64,000 nucleotides of DNA, taken from contig DYGY01000002.1 in NCBI GenBank assembly GCA_020724425.1, positions 102,662 through 166,661 of the forward strand. Reading direction: 5' to 3'. Made by a program: the position numbers and the translations under genes. Of the stretch, positions 49,232-58,640 are shown piece by piece (the first letter of the stretch is position 1; each line of letters starts with the position of its first letter). The stretch comes from Thermaerobacter marianensis (GTDB taxonomy: Bacteria > Bacillota > Sulfobacillia > DVGY01). The notes beneath the pieces were generated by a model. The model searched no databases and was not told the DNA's origin. It saw only the letters and a list, made by a program, of their open reading frames with translations.

Positions 49232-49897
49232 CTATGAGCGGATCGCTTTTAGGACATGATCTAGATATGCTGCTTCAGGTAAAGCACCCTCAAAGGAGGT
49301 ATCCTCATTAATAACGACCTTAGGCACACCATATACCCCATAATGACTAGAAAGCTCAGGATACTCATTAGCTTCAATCATCTCAGCCTTAATATTCTCA
49401 TTAGCCATAGCCATCATATGGGCTGTCCGTACTGCCTTAGGGCAATATGGGCAAGTTGGAGTAACAAAAACCTTAATGGTAACAGGCTCAGTAATTCCTT
49501 TAATAGCCTCAATAGTCTTCTCAGTCAACTCAATATTACCAGTTGATACACTAACAATATCTTCTATTAAGGTGCCAAACTCATACCCAGAAGGAATCCC
49601 ATATAAACGAATATTATAATCCACATCGCTGACAACAGCGATAGCAGGAATTCTTTCAATACCATATTCCTCTACTAATTCCTCTTCTTCATAGTAGTTA
49701 TGAATCTCTAGCTTAATCTTATCAGACAGTTCAGAAACCTCTTCTAAGATAGCCTGAGTATCCTCACAATACATACACTCTTTACCGGGTTCATCAACAT
49801 TACCATTTGTAAAGAACACCAAACGAACATCCTTCTCTAACTCACTACCAAACTTCTCCACCAGATACTGACGATCCTCATCAGAAATTAAAGCCAT
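49232..49897 (-). CDS. Glutaredoxin-like protein disulfide oxidoreductase (PDO) with two CxxC sites
   Basis: 'KECMYCEDTQ' and 'PTCPYCPKAVRTAHMMA'; duplicated thioredoxin fold length. Confidence 0.9.
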   Translation of the reverse strand: MALISDEDRQYLVEKFGSELEKDVRLVFFTNGNVDEPGKECMYCEDTQAILEEVSELSDKIKLEIHNYYEEEELVEEYGIERIPAIAVVSDVDYNIRLYGIPSGYEFGTLIEDIVSVSTGNIELTEKTIEAIKGITEPVTIKVFVTPTCPYCPKAVRTAHMMAMANENIKAEMIEANEYPELSSHYGVYGVPKVVINEDTSFEGALPEAAYLDHVLKAIRS

Positions 49898-49945
49898 TAC
49901 CTATTTCCTCCTTTATTTTTGGGGTCTCTCCCCCTGAAAAATTCA

Positions 49946-50353
49946 TCAAAGCAACCTTTGATGTTCTTTTAACATACAGCGATCCATAATAACCTCTAAA
50001 CCTGCCTCACGAGCTAACTTCTCAGCTTCGGCATTAACTATACCCTCCTGAAGCCAAAGCACCTTAGCTCCAATCTCAACAGCCTCTCTAGCAATAGGTT
50101 GCACATCCTCAGGCTTTCTAAAAACATCAACCACATCAATACTAACGGGAATATCACCAAGTGATGCATAAACCTTTTGCCCCATAATCTCATCTGCTGT
50201 TGGATTAACAAAGAAGAGCTCATACCCTTGATCCTTAAGATACTCAGAAACATGATAACTAGGTCTTTCTTGATTCTTAGAAATACCTACCACAGCAATC
50301 CTCTTGCTTTCCTGCAGAATGGACTTAATTCTCTCATCGGTCACTCTTCCCAC
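49946..50353 (-). CDS. CoA-binding domain protein (YccU-like)
   Basis: 'KRIAVVGISKNQERPSYHVSEYLKDQGYELFFVNP', 'WLQEGIVNAEAEKLAREAGLEVIMDRCMLKEH'. Confidence 0.92.
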   Translation of the reverse strand: MGRVTDERIKSILQESKRIAVVGISKNQERPSYHVSEYLKDQGYELFFVNPTADEIMGQKVYASLGDIPVSIDVVDVFRKPEDVQPIAREAVEIGAKVLWLQEGIVNAEAEKLAREAGLEVIMDRCMLKEHQRLL

Positions 50354-50487
50354 CCCCTGAAATTATACCCTATACCCATAGGGGTATTCAAGTAGATTAT
50401 AGATAAGGATTATCACTTTGTCAAGGAACAGAAAAACAAAAGGGATATTCCTCTTTAGGAATACCCCTCTAGATTATTTCTTAAACA

Positions 50488-50814
50488 TTACAAAACTGGC
50501 TCCAAAAGCTTCTTCATCTCATCCTTTGGCTTAAAACCAACAATCTTCTTTACAGGTTCACCATTCTTAAATACCATCAATGTGGGAATACTCATAATAC
50601 CATACTGAGCAGCAGCCCTTTGATGATGATCAACATCAAGCTTGCCGACCTTCAACTTACCTGCAAATTCTTCAGCCAAACTTTCAACAACAGGAGCTAC
50701 CATCTTACAAGGCACACACCAGGCAGCCCAAAAATCAACTAATACAGGTAAATCAGCATCCAAAACCTCTGCATCAAAAGTAGCGTCAGTTAACTCTATA
50801 ATGTTTGCACTCAT
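50488..50814 (-). CDS. trxA: Thioredoxin
   Basis: 'PVLVDFWAAWCVPCKMVAPVVESLA' (CVPC rather than the common CGPC), 'YGIMSIPTLMVFKNGEPV'. Confidence 0.93.
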   Translation of the reverse strand: MSANIIELTDATFDAEVLDADLPVLVDFWAAWCVPCKMVAPVVESLAEEFAGKLKVGKLDVDHHQRAAAQYGIMSIPTLMVFKNGEPVKKIVGFKPKDEMKKLLEPVL

Positions 50815-50875
50815 TTTGTATCCTCCCTTTCTCTGCCATTATATCCAAGACAGCCACACTGTCAAGTGACTAAAA

Positions 50876-51988
50876 TCACTGCTTAAGCATCTTTAAGAAG
50901 TTCTCTTGCATATCCTGCTTCTTCTGACAGGAAGGACACAAATCTAAAGGCCCCACAAACTTCTCCTGACACTGCAAGCAAGTCTTCTTCTCAAAACTAA
51001 TAATCTCCTTTGACCTTTCCTCTTTAAACTCAAAGGGATTAATCCCTTGAACCAAACTAATTGCATCTAGAGGACACATGACTTGACAGACCCCACACAA
51101 GGTACAATACGCAGGGGTAAGTTCGATATGAGCTTTAGTATCATCACCACTTAACCTCAATGCCCCCGTAGGACAAACAAAAGCACACTGTTCACAATAT
51201 GTGCACTTTTCATCAATTGTTACCTCTCCAAGACCAAGCATTTCTGCTTCTTGCCACTTATCCTGCAGTTTTCGATTTTCCTTCTGTAAAGCAGCTAACA
51301 AAGCCTGTCTATTCAAAGGCAAAGCCTTAGCATGCTTGTTCTTCTTTGCAGCTCTTAACCAGTCTTTCTCTAATTGTTCTACCAGCCTCGCCGCCTTATA
51401 CATGCCACCATCCTTAAGAAAACCAAAGAAATCTCTTCTAGACATCCCGGTACTCTTAATGCTCTTCTTATCAGTATTTACAGATACCCTACCCGGTAGT
51501 TCCAACAGCTCCAAAGTCCTATTAGCTTGTTCCTTAACACCTAAAGCCAGCTGATAACCTGCCTTTTGTGGACACTGTTCACACTTTTCTCCATTAAGAC
51601 TTATCTCTTTAGGTCCCAAAGATAACAACCTAATTAACAACCCCGAATCTAACCAGCCAATACAGGGTACCTCAAAGGCACTAGACTCAACCAAAGGACA
51701 AGCCAACTCCATAGTACCTCCAACTTTAGCTTTAGCAGCCTCACCCAACTGCTTCATTGGAAAATCCCTTTCAAACACTCCAGTCGGACAAACAGCAGCA
51801 CAAATACCACACCCAGTACACAAAGACTCATCAATCTCCACACCTTCTTTAAGATCAATAGCCTCATGTGGGCACAAATCAGCACACAAAGTACAATCAT
51901 TACCCTTATATTTTCTTAAACACCGATCAGTCTCAATTTCCAAAGGAAAATCAGCGACAATCCCGGCTAATAGTTTTAAGCTAAGCAT
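50876..51988 (-). CDS. Multi-[4Fe-4S] ferredoxin-domain protein with C-terminal zinc-ribbon-like motif
   Basis: 'CTLCADLCPHEA', 'CTGCGICAAVCPTG', 'CTYCEQCAFVCPTG', 'CTLCGVCQVMCPLDA', 'CLQCQ...CPSCQ'. Confidence 0.82.
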   Translation of the reverse strand: MLSLKLLAGIVADFPLEIETDRCLRKYKGNDCTLCADLCPHEAIDLKEGVEIDESLCTGCGICAAVCPTGVFERDFPMKQLGEAAKAKVGGTMELACPLVESSAFEVPCIGWLDSGLLIRLLSLGPKEISLNGEKCEQCPQKAGYQLALGVKEQANRTLELLELPGRVSVNTDKKSIKSTGMSRRDFFGFLKDGGMYKAARLVEQLEKDWLRAAKKNKHAKALPLNRQALLAALQKENRKLQDKWQEAEMLGLGEVTIDEKCTYCEQCAFVCPTGALRLSGDDTKAHIELTPAYCTLCGVCQVMCPLDAISLVQGINPFEFKEERSKEIISFEKKTCLQCQEKFVGPLDLCPSCQKKQDMQENFLKMLKQ

Positions 51989-52104
51989 ACTTCATCTCTC
52001 CTCACATACCCATTATATTACACAAATGCATTTGAACCAACCTTAGTATCACTGAGAAATGCAGCATACATCGCCATTTATGTTCAATACTTGGAGGTGA
52101 ATCC

Positions 52105-52494
52105 TTGAAGAAATTCCTGTTTGCTCTGGCAATATTCCTAGCGGCCATACTCTTTGTCCAGCTAACCAACACCCAGATAAAGCCATACCCTGCCTCACAC
52201 CAGATTCGCTTGCTAATAGCTGGTACTCGCTATGTCATTACCGCCACCATACTCCTAACAACAATCTATCTCTCTACCCTTATCTGGATAATACTTTCAT
52301 ATGTCCCTGTCTTTAAGACAACAACTCGTATTGCTCCTTTAATTTTCAACATTGTTTCAAGTTTCCTTCTCATTAATATGCTAAGAACAGAGTCTAAAAA
52401 CATAGCTATATTGATAATTTTCCCTACAACCCTTGTCTTCCTAATCCTTATCAAAACACTCTTTCAGATCCTCTCAACAAACAGAAAAACTTAA
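52105..52494 (+). CDS. Hypothetical integral membrane protein
   Basis: 129 aa, about four hydrophobic segments, upstream GGAGGTG. Confidence 0.5.
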   Translation: MKKFLFALAIFLAAILFVQLTNTQIKPYPASHQIRLLIAGTRYVITATILLTTIYLSTLIWIILSYVPVFKTTTRIAPLIFNIVSSFLLINMLRTESKNIAILIIFPTTLVFLILIKTLFQILSTNRKT

Positions 52495-52577
52495 GACCTA
52501 ACCCAGAGGAAGCTTCTCCACCACAACATATAACCCATATTCTTGATTAATATCTGAAGATGTAGAGCTCAGATGAA

Positions 52578-52627
52578 GGCAAAACGGTCATAATCCTTGA
52601 AGCAAGGTGGATTATGACCGTTTTGCC
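52578..52627. repeat. Long perfect inverted repeat (19-bp arms)
   Basis: GGCAAAACGGTCATAATCC / GGATTATGACCGTTTTGCC separated by 12 nt, between convergent genes. Confidence 0.85.
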
Positions 52628-52662
52628 CTATAATATCCATCAAGTCCTGCTACCAACAAACG

Positions 52663-53910
52663 CTAATCCAACTCATTAACTAGGCCCAGAAAGAGAATCT
52701 CCTCGGTAGAACTATCATGAACCATGAAGAAAAATGGTCTATCCACTTTTAGGTTGAATTGACCTTCTGGCATACTAGTAACCGCTATCTCCACTGAAGT
52801 AGCGGCTGCTGCCTCAGTGCCTTTTTCATCAACTTTAATATATGACTTGTGTTTCACTTCACCGATAAATACTCTTTGATTATCATCCCAGGCCACCATG
52901 TCATAGAAATCCGCCATATTATCATCAAAGGCAACTGCCATACCCATAGCCTTCAGGACAGCAGTCAAACTCTGTTCATATTCCATTTCAAACCTTGGTA
53001 AAAGAAGGACACCATTAAGACTTCTAAATTCCTTTTGCCACTGACTCCACTCTTCCATACTGAACATATCGACAAACTCTTCTAGATTATCAGGCAAAAA
53101 CACATACATGGCCAGTCTTTCTTCTGTACCATAGGGCAACCGAACCGCTTCAAACTCTCCCTCTTTCTTCAGATATTCTGTCATTCCAGACCGATACATA
53201 AAAGGTACCTCAACGGTCTCACCTGACACATTATGAAAGACATCCATCCTTGTATCTCTAGAGTTAAATGCTTCACTCCAGTCCCCCTGAAAATATACCG
53301 TATTAATCAGAAACATAATAGTTTCAGGACTGATGGGATCTGCTATAATCTCTTTAATCATACCCTCTGTACTATCACTAACCCACCGGTTAATATCCTT
53401 AACAGCTTGACCTGAAGAAAAATCAAGCTCTGCTATCAATGCCTGATAGAAATATTCATTGCGCTCCAAGAAATCCCTATCAAACTGGATACCCTCTCTT
53501 AGCCACAACGAGTTCGCTATATTTAGCCTGACAGAGGGATCAGCTTCCTGCAGCAAAAATATAAGGGCGAGATTGTTCTTGTTAAATTTCTCTAGGTCAA
53601 CACCTGCAATACCTAGTACATCAGCCATGGCCTCTTGAGTATCTCCACTAGCCCCGTTATAGGTCATAGCAAGTGCTAGATAGATACTAGTCGGCGAAAT
53701 AAAGATATTCTTATCAGCCATCAGCTCCTGAAAAACTCTAACACCAAAATCATTAGAGTTAGCAGAGAGATTCTGATCAAAGGAAGCAAGAATCTCGGGG
53801 TCTACCTCCTCAAAATACATCTTACCACCGCTAGCTACCTGCTCCTGACAACCAGCGGCTGTTAAAGCAACTGCCACCAAAAGAACTAAAGACACAATGA
53901 ACTTCTTCAC
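52663..53910 (-). CDS. Serpin family protein, predicted lipoprotein
   Basis: Lipobox 'LTAAGC'; serpin 'NIFISPTSIYLALAMTYNGASGDTQEAM', hinge 'VDEKGTEAAAATSV', 'VDRPFFFMVHDSSTEEILFLGLV'. Confidence 0.95.
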   Translation of the reverse strand: MKKFIVSLVLLVAVALTAAGCQEQVASGGKMYFEEVDPEILASFDQNLSANSNDFGVRVFQELMADKNIFISPTSIYLALAMTYNGASGDTQEAMADVLGIAGVDLEKFNKNNLALIFLLQEADPSVRLNIANSLWLREGIQFDRDFLERNEYFYQALIAELDFSSGQAVKDINRWVSDSTEGMIKEIIADPISPETIMFLINTVYFQGDWSEAFNSRDTRMDVFHNVSGETVEVPFMYRSGMTEYLKKEGEFEAVRLPYGTEERLAMYVFLPDNLEEFVDMFSMEEWSQWQKEFRSLNGVLLLPRFEMEYEQSLTAVLKAMGMAVAFDDNMADFYDMVAWDDNQRVFIGEVKHKSYIKVDEKGTEAAAATSVEIAVTSMPEGQFNLKVDRPFFFMVHDSSTEEILFLGLVNELD

Positions 53911-54252
53911 TCAGACTACCTCCCCTCACTCATATAGACTAGTTCTCTATCTAAAAAGTTCCTGCCGATACTCAATACTGTCCTAACCAGCAGCGAATAT
54001 GGTATTCTAATCTTAAGACTCGAGGAATCCTTTTTGACATGGTAAGCAGGTTCGTAACGAGGATACTTCTTTTAAGCCCAAAGTAATACTAAGAAATACC
54101 ATATAGTGTTGAGTTATATAGCTTACAAGTTTCACTGAGTGCAATATTGCAACATGTTCGCCCGTAATATAACTAGCTAGTAAGAAGAAAGGAGGGAAGG
54201 CGCATTTCTCCCCCACTTATAGAAGATGGGGATATCCTGCGCCAGATGAAAG

Positions 54253-55014
54253 ATGAACATCACAATCTCAACTATAGATAGCAATAGGCATCATGCAGAA
54301 AAAATTGAAGAGAGTCTCATCAAGGCAGGACTACACGTTGTGGACGATGGTGAAACCATCGTCTCTGTCGGTGGTGATGGTACCTTCCTCAAAGCCCTAC
54401 ACAAATATGGATTCAGCAAGAGATATGTGGGTATCAACACAGGACACTTAGGGTTTCTCCCAGATCTCCTGATGGAAGACCTAGACCGGCTCATATCCGC
54501 TCTAAAGGATGGCACCTATCAGCTCATTGAATACCCTGTCCTTAATGCAACCTTTAACAACCAATCAGTCTGGGCCTTTAATGATATAGTCCTTAAAGCT
54601 TCAAACTCAAAAACTATGCATATCCATGTAAACGTAAACAAGATCCCTCTGCAGAAGTTTGCCGGGGATGGTCTAATTATCTCAACCCCCTTGGGCTCTA
54701 GTGCCTACAACTACTCGGCAGGGGGTGCCCTTTTACCGCCTGATAGCAGAGCCTATCAGATTACACCTCTAGCACCACTAAACACTAATGCATACAGATC
54801 ACTAACATCATCATTTGTTGTTCCAGCATACCAGATATCAACCCTAGATCTAGAACCTAGTCAAGCCATACCACACCTGGTTGTTGATGGTGAAGAAATA
54901 GATCATGAACCATTTGATAAGATCTCTTTTAGATTAGGACCTGATGTGGTAAAGCTTCTAAGAATAGCTGATTATGATTTCTGGGCCAGAGTTAAAGAAA
55001 AATTCCTGGGATAG
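54253..55014 (+). CDS. nadK: NAD kinase
   Basis: 'IVSVGGDGTFLKALHKYG', 'GINTGHLGFLPDL', 'GDGLIISTPLGSSAYNYSAGG'. Confidence 0.94.
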   Translation: MNITISTIDSNRHHAEKIEESLIKAGLHVVDDGETIVSVGGDGTFLKALHKYGFSKRYVGINTGHLGFLPDLLMEDLDRLISALKDGTYQLIEYPVLNATFNNQSVWAFNDIVLKASNSKTMHIHVNVNKIPLQKFAGDGLIISTPLGSSAYNYSAGGALLPPDSRAYQITPLAPLNTNAYRSLTSSFVVPAYQISTLDLEPSQAIPHLVVDGEEIDHEPFDKISFRLGPDVVKLLRIADYDFWARVKEKFLG

Positions 55015-55024
55015 GTGATAACTA

Positions 55025-57115
55025 ATGAAGACCCTACAAGAGAAAATAGCTGCTAGCCTTGCTGATTTAGATACCAGAGAAGCCCGTCGCAAAGGAGTTA
55101 TGGGTCATAGAGATAGAGTTATAGAAGTGAGTAAGGGGTTAGATGGCTTAAGAGAAGAACTGCGAGCAGCCAAACTAACAGTCCTTAACACAGAAGAATC
55201 TCTTAAGCACTATACAAACCTGGCTTCAGACAACCTTTTAGCCAATGGCTTTAAAGTCCATACCGCCAAAACCGCAAAGGATGCCTTAGAACAAATAGCC
55301 AAGATAGTTAGAAAAGGGCCTCTAGTTAAAGCCAAAACCAACCTGGGTAAGGAACTCGGTCTAACAGACCTCCTCAATGCTAGAGGAATTGAATATATTG
55401 AAACTGACTTGGGTGATCGCATTAATCAGCTAAATGGTACCCATTCTAGCCATACCCTGGCTCCAGCAATACAAATCAAAGAGGAACACATAGCTGAATT
55501 GTTTAAGAAAAGAGCCAAGGAAACCAACAAGGTTCTAGAAAGTACCGATGAACAATCTTTAGTCTCCTTTGCCAGAGAAGACTTAAGAGAATACCTGACA
55601 ACAGCCCCCTATGGTCTTTCCGGAGCCAATGCTATTGCAGCTGATACAGGCTCCATCATCCTAACCGAAAATGAAGGTAACATCAGAGCAGTAACCTCTC
55701 TGCCAGATGTTCATATAATCATTGCTGGAATAAATAAGATTGTGCCAACACTTGAAGACGGTATTAAAGTAGTTCAGGCTGCCTCCTCCTTTGGTGCCGG
55801 TCAGGAAATCGGCACCTACATAAACGTCATCTCTGCCCCAGGTAAGGAAATCGGGCCCAAAGAAGTACATGTAATTCTCTTAGATAACGGTCGTACCAAA
55901 GCAGTACAAGAGGGATTTGGTGAAGCCTTTACCTGTGTTAACTGTGGCAGCTGCTTAAACTTCTGCCCCGTCTACACCGTAGTCGGTGATGCCTATGGTC
56001 AAGATCTCCTCGGAGGCATAGGCCTCCTGCAAACATTCTTCATTCAAGGAAAAGAAGCAAGTATTGAACAAGGGTTATCCCTCTGTATCGGCTGTACCAA
56101 ATGCCTAGAATACTGCCCTGTGAAGATAGATACCCCACACATGATCTCAGAGGTAAAACAGGATATACCCGAAGAAAACTTCCTTAAGAATCAGCTATTA
56201 GACACAATAGCTAGACCAAAAAAACTTGATTCATTAACAAAACTCCTAAGGTTCTTTAACAGCTATAAGGATAACGCTTTTGTATCCAAAACCATCAACT
56301 TGCTCCCTTCTGATTGGCAGACCTATATCAGCATGCTCCCTCAAGATATAGCCAAACCAGTTACTCCAGAAGAAGCAGAGGGATACTCTAGAGGTGGAGA
56401 AATGATCCACTTCTTCCTTGGTTGTGTTATGAACAGCCTTTTTGCAGACATTCACAGAGATAGCCTCTATGTCTTAAGCAAAAATGATACCCGAATATCC
56501 TGTCCCACAGAGCAAGCCTGCTGTGGAGCTCTACACTTCCATGCCGGTGATAAAAGGACAGCAAAGGAGTTAGCCTTAAAAAATATCAAGGCATTTCCCG
56601 GGAAAGAACCAATCATCATTAACTCTGCCGGGTGTGGTGCCATGCTCAAAGACTATCCAAAACTATTTAGCGATAACCCAGAACTAAAAAGGAAAGCAGA
56701 ACAGTTCAGCTCCAGGGTAATGGATTTTTCTGAGTACCTCTCTCTTACCAAAAAAGACATACCCCAGAGCCTTAGCAAAAAAGTTACTTTCCATGATGCC
56801 TGTCATCTAGCATTAGCACAAGGCATCAAAGAACAACCTAGAGAGCTATTAAGAAATATTGATAACCTTGAGTTAGTAGAGATGCCGGATCGTAATGCCT
56901 GTTGCGGCAGTGGTGGTATCTATTCCCTTACCCATACAGATGTCTCTCGAGCACTCCTAGAAGAAAAGGTACAGGATGCAAAAACAGTTGAGCCCGATAT
57001 AGTGATTACAACTAACCCTGGCTGCTTAATGCACCTTAACTATGGTATGAAAGATACACCGACCTATCACCTAGCAACTATCCTAGCTAAAGCATATCGA
57101 GAGGGTGAAGAGTAA
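55025..57115 (+). CDS. LutB-LutA fusion: LUD domain, 4Fe-4S and CCG (cysteine-rich) domains
   Basis: LUD region 'GANAIAADTGSIILTENEGNIRAVTSLPDVHIIIAGINKIVPTLED', 'CVNCGSCLNFCPVY', 'CIGCTKCLEYCPVK', 'ACCGALHFHAGD', 'HDACHLA...NACCGSGGIYSLTH'. Confidence 0.87.
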   Translation: MKTLQEKIAASLADLDTREARRKGVMGHRDRVIEVSKGLDGLREELRAAKLTVLNTEESLKHYTNLASDNLLANGFKVHTAKTAKDALEQIAKIVRKGPLVKAKTNLGKELGLTDLLNARGIEYIETDLGDRINQLNGTHSSHTLAPAIQIKEEHIAELFKKRAKETNKVLESTDEQSLVSFAREDLREYLTTAPYGLSGANAIAADTGSIILTENEGNIRAVTSLPDVHIIIAGINKIVPTLEDGIKVVQAASSFGAGQEIGTYINVISAPGKEIGPKEVHVILLDNGRTKAVQEGFGEAFTCVNCGSCLNFCPVYTVVGDAYGQDLLGGIGLLQTFFIQGKEASIEQGLSLCIGCTKCLEYCPVKIDTPHMISEVKQDIPEENFLKNQLLDTIARPKKLDSLTKLLRFFNSYKDNAFVSKTINLLPSDWQTYISMLPQDIAKPVTPEEAEGYSRGGEMIHFFLGCVMNSLFADIHRDSLYVLSKNDTRISCPTEQACCGALHFHAGDKRTAKELALKNIKAFPGKEPIIINSAGCGAMLKDYPKLFSDNPELKRKAEQFSSRVMDFSEYLSLTKKDIPQSLSKKVTFHDACHLALAQGIKEQPRELLRNIDNLELVEMPDRNACCGSGGIYSLTHTDVSRALLEEKVQDAKTVEPDIVITTNPGCLMHLNYGMKDTPTYHLATILAKAYREGEE

Positions 57116-57615
57116 TGGAACTAAAAGAGAAACTAAAAGAAAAAAGGGTAAACCTTCACCTTATCAAAGAAGAAGAACTAGAAAACACCCTAGAAGCCAT
57201 AATACCACCAGATAGCAGGGTAGCAGTACACAAGGAATCTCTAGGAATATCCCTAAAACTTAATAGAGAGACTCTCTATACACCACTTCCTAAAGAGACC
57301 CTAACCAAAGCTACCCATGGGATTACCGGAGCCAGCTCAATCATAGCAGCTACAGGCACTATAGTCTTAAGTGAAACAGATGGTTATGGTCGTATCTTAA
57401 GTAATATGCCGGAAACCCATATAGTTATAGCAAGCACCCAAGCGATAGTACCTGATATGGCTGCCGCTTTAAAAGAGATTAGACAAACTGACTTCCCTCC
57501 CTATATCTCCTTTACTACCGGGCCAAGCCGGACAGCTGATATTGCCGGGAAGATTGTCCATGGTATGCATGGACCAAGAAAAGTTGAACTAATATTAATA
57601 GAGTACCGGCAATAA
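57115..57615 (+). CDS. LUD domain protein (LutC-like)
   Basis: 'GITGASSIIAATGTIVLSETDGYGRILSNMPETHIVIASTQAIVPDM', 'ISFTTGPSRTADI'. Confidence 0.9.
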   Translation: MELKEKLKEKRVNLHLIKEEELENTLEAIIPPDSRVAVHKESLGISLKLNRETLYTPLPKETLTKATHGITGASSIIAATGTIVLSETDGYGRILSNMPETHIVIASTQAIVPDMAAALKEIRQTDFPPYISFTTGPSRTADIAGKIVHGMHGPRKVELILIEYRQ

Positions 57616-57634
57616 CTGCCGGTACTCTATTACC

Positions 57635-58627
57635 TCAAGCATATAAATGGCAGGCCACATGATGACCACCACCAGCATCTAACCAGATTGGTTCATCAGT
57701 CTCACAAATCCTTCCCATCTTAACAGGGCAACGAGTATGAAAGCGACAACCCCTTGGTGGATTAATCGGTGAAGGTACCGTACCCTCAAGAATAATCCTT
57801 TCCTTCTTCTGACCGGAAACAACCGGAATAGCAGAAAGCAATGCTTTTGTATAGGGATGTCTTGGGTTGCTAAAGAGCTCATCACTATCTGCTAACTCAA
57901 CCACCTTACCCAAATACATAACAGCTATCCTATCACTGATATAGTAGATGACACTGAGATCATGAGCAATAAAGAGGTAGGTTAGCTTAAACTCATCCTG
58001 TAATCCCTCTAAGAGATCAATAATCTGTGCCTGAATGGATACATCAAGGGAAGACACAGGTTCATCAGCAACAATGAAACTAGGATGCATGGCCAAAGCC
58101 CTAGCTATCCCTATCCTCTGTCTCTGTCCCCCACTAAACTGATGGGGATATGAATCAATATGTCTCTCACTCAATCCCACTCTCACTAACAGATCTAGAA
58201 TCTCTAACTCTTTCTCTTTGTATCCCTTAACTCCCCTGCTAATTAACGGCACAGAGAGAATCTGTCTCACTGTAAGTCTTGGGTTCAATGACGCATAAGG
58301 GTTCTGGAAGATAATCTGTGCCTTCTGGCGATACTCCTTTAATTCTTTCTCTTCTAAAGAAGACACCTTCTCCCCCTCAAAATATATCTCTCCATCACTA
58401 GGGTCATATAAACGAATAATACTGCGACCTAAAGTTGTCTTCCCACAACCACTCTCACCCACTAAACCAAGAGTCTCCCCTTTATAAACCTGCAAATCTA
58501 CTCCATCAACAGATCTAATAACTATATCATCCTGCTTAAAGACACTCTTGGCCAAAAAGCTCTGTCTTTTATAGAAATATTTCTTTAACCCCTTTGTTTC
58601 CACTAATATCTCTCTATCCAAAGATAC
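57635..58627 (-). CDS. Oligopeptide/dipeptide ABC transporter ATP-binding protein (OppF-like)
   Basis: 'GLVGESGCGKTTLGRSIIRL', 'FSGGQRQRIGIARALA', C-terminal 'INPPRGCRFHTRCP'; the real start is probably at a GTG/TTG near 58618-58627 rather than 58687. Confidence 0.92.
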   Translation of the reverse strand, partial: VSLDREILVETKGLKKYFYKRQSFLAKSVFKQDDIVIRSVDGVDLQVYKGETLGLVGESGCGKTTLGRSIIRLYDPSDGEIYFEGEKVSSLEEKELKEYRQKAQIIFQNPYASLNPRLTVRQILSVPLISRGVKGYKEKELEILDLLVRVGLSERHIDSYPHQFSGGQRQRIGIARALAMHPSFIVADEPVSSLDVSIQAQIIDLLEGLQDEFKLTYLFIAHDLSVIYYISDRIAVMYLGKVVELADSDELFSNPRHPYTKALLSAIPVVSGQKKERIILEGTVPSPINPPRGCRFHTRCPVKMGRICETDEPIWLDAGGGHHVACHLYA

Positions 58628-58640
58628 CACCACCTTCCAC

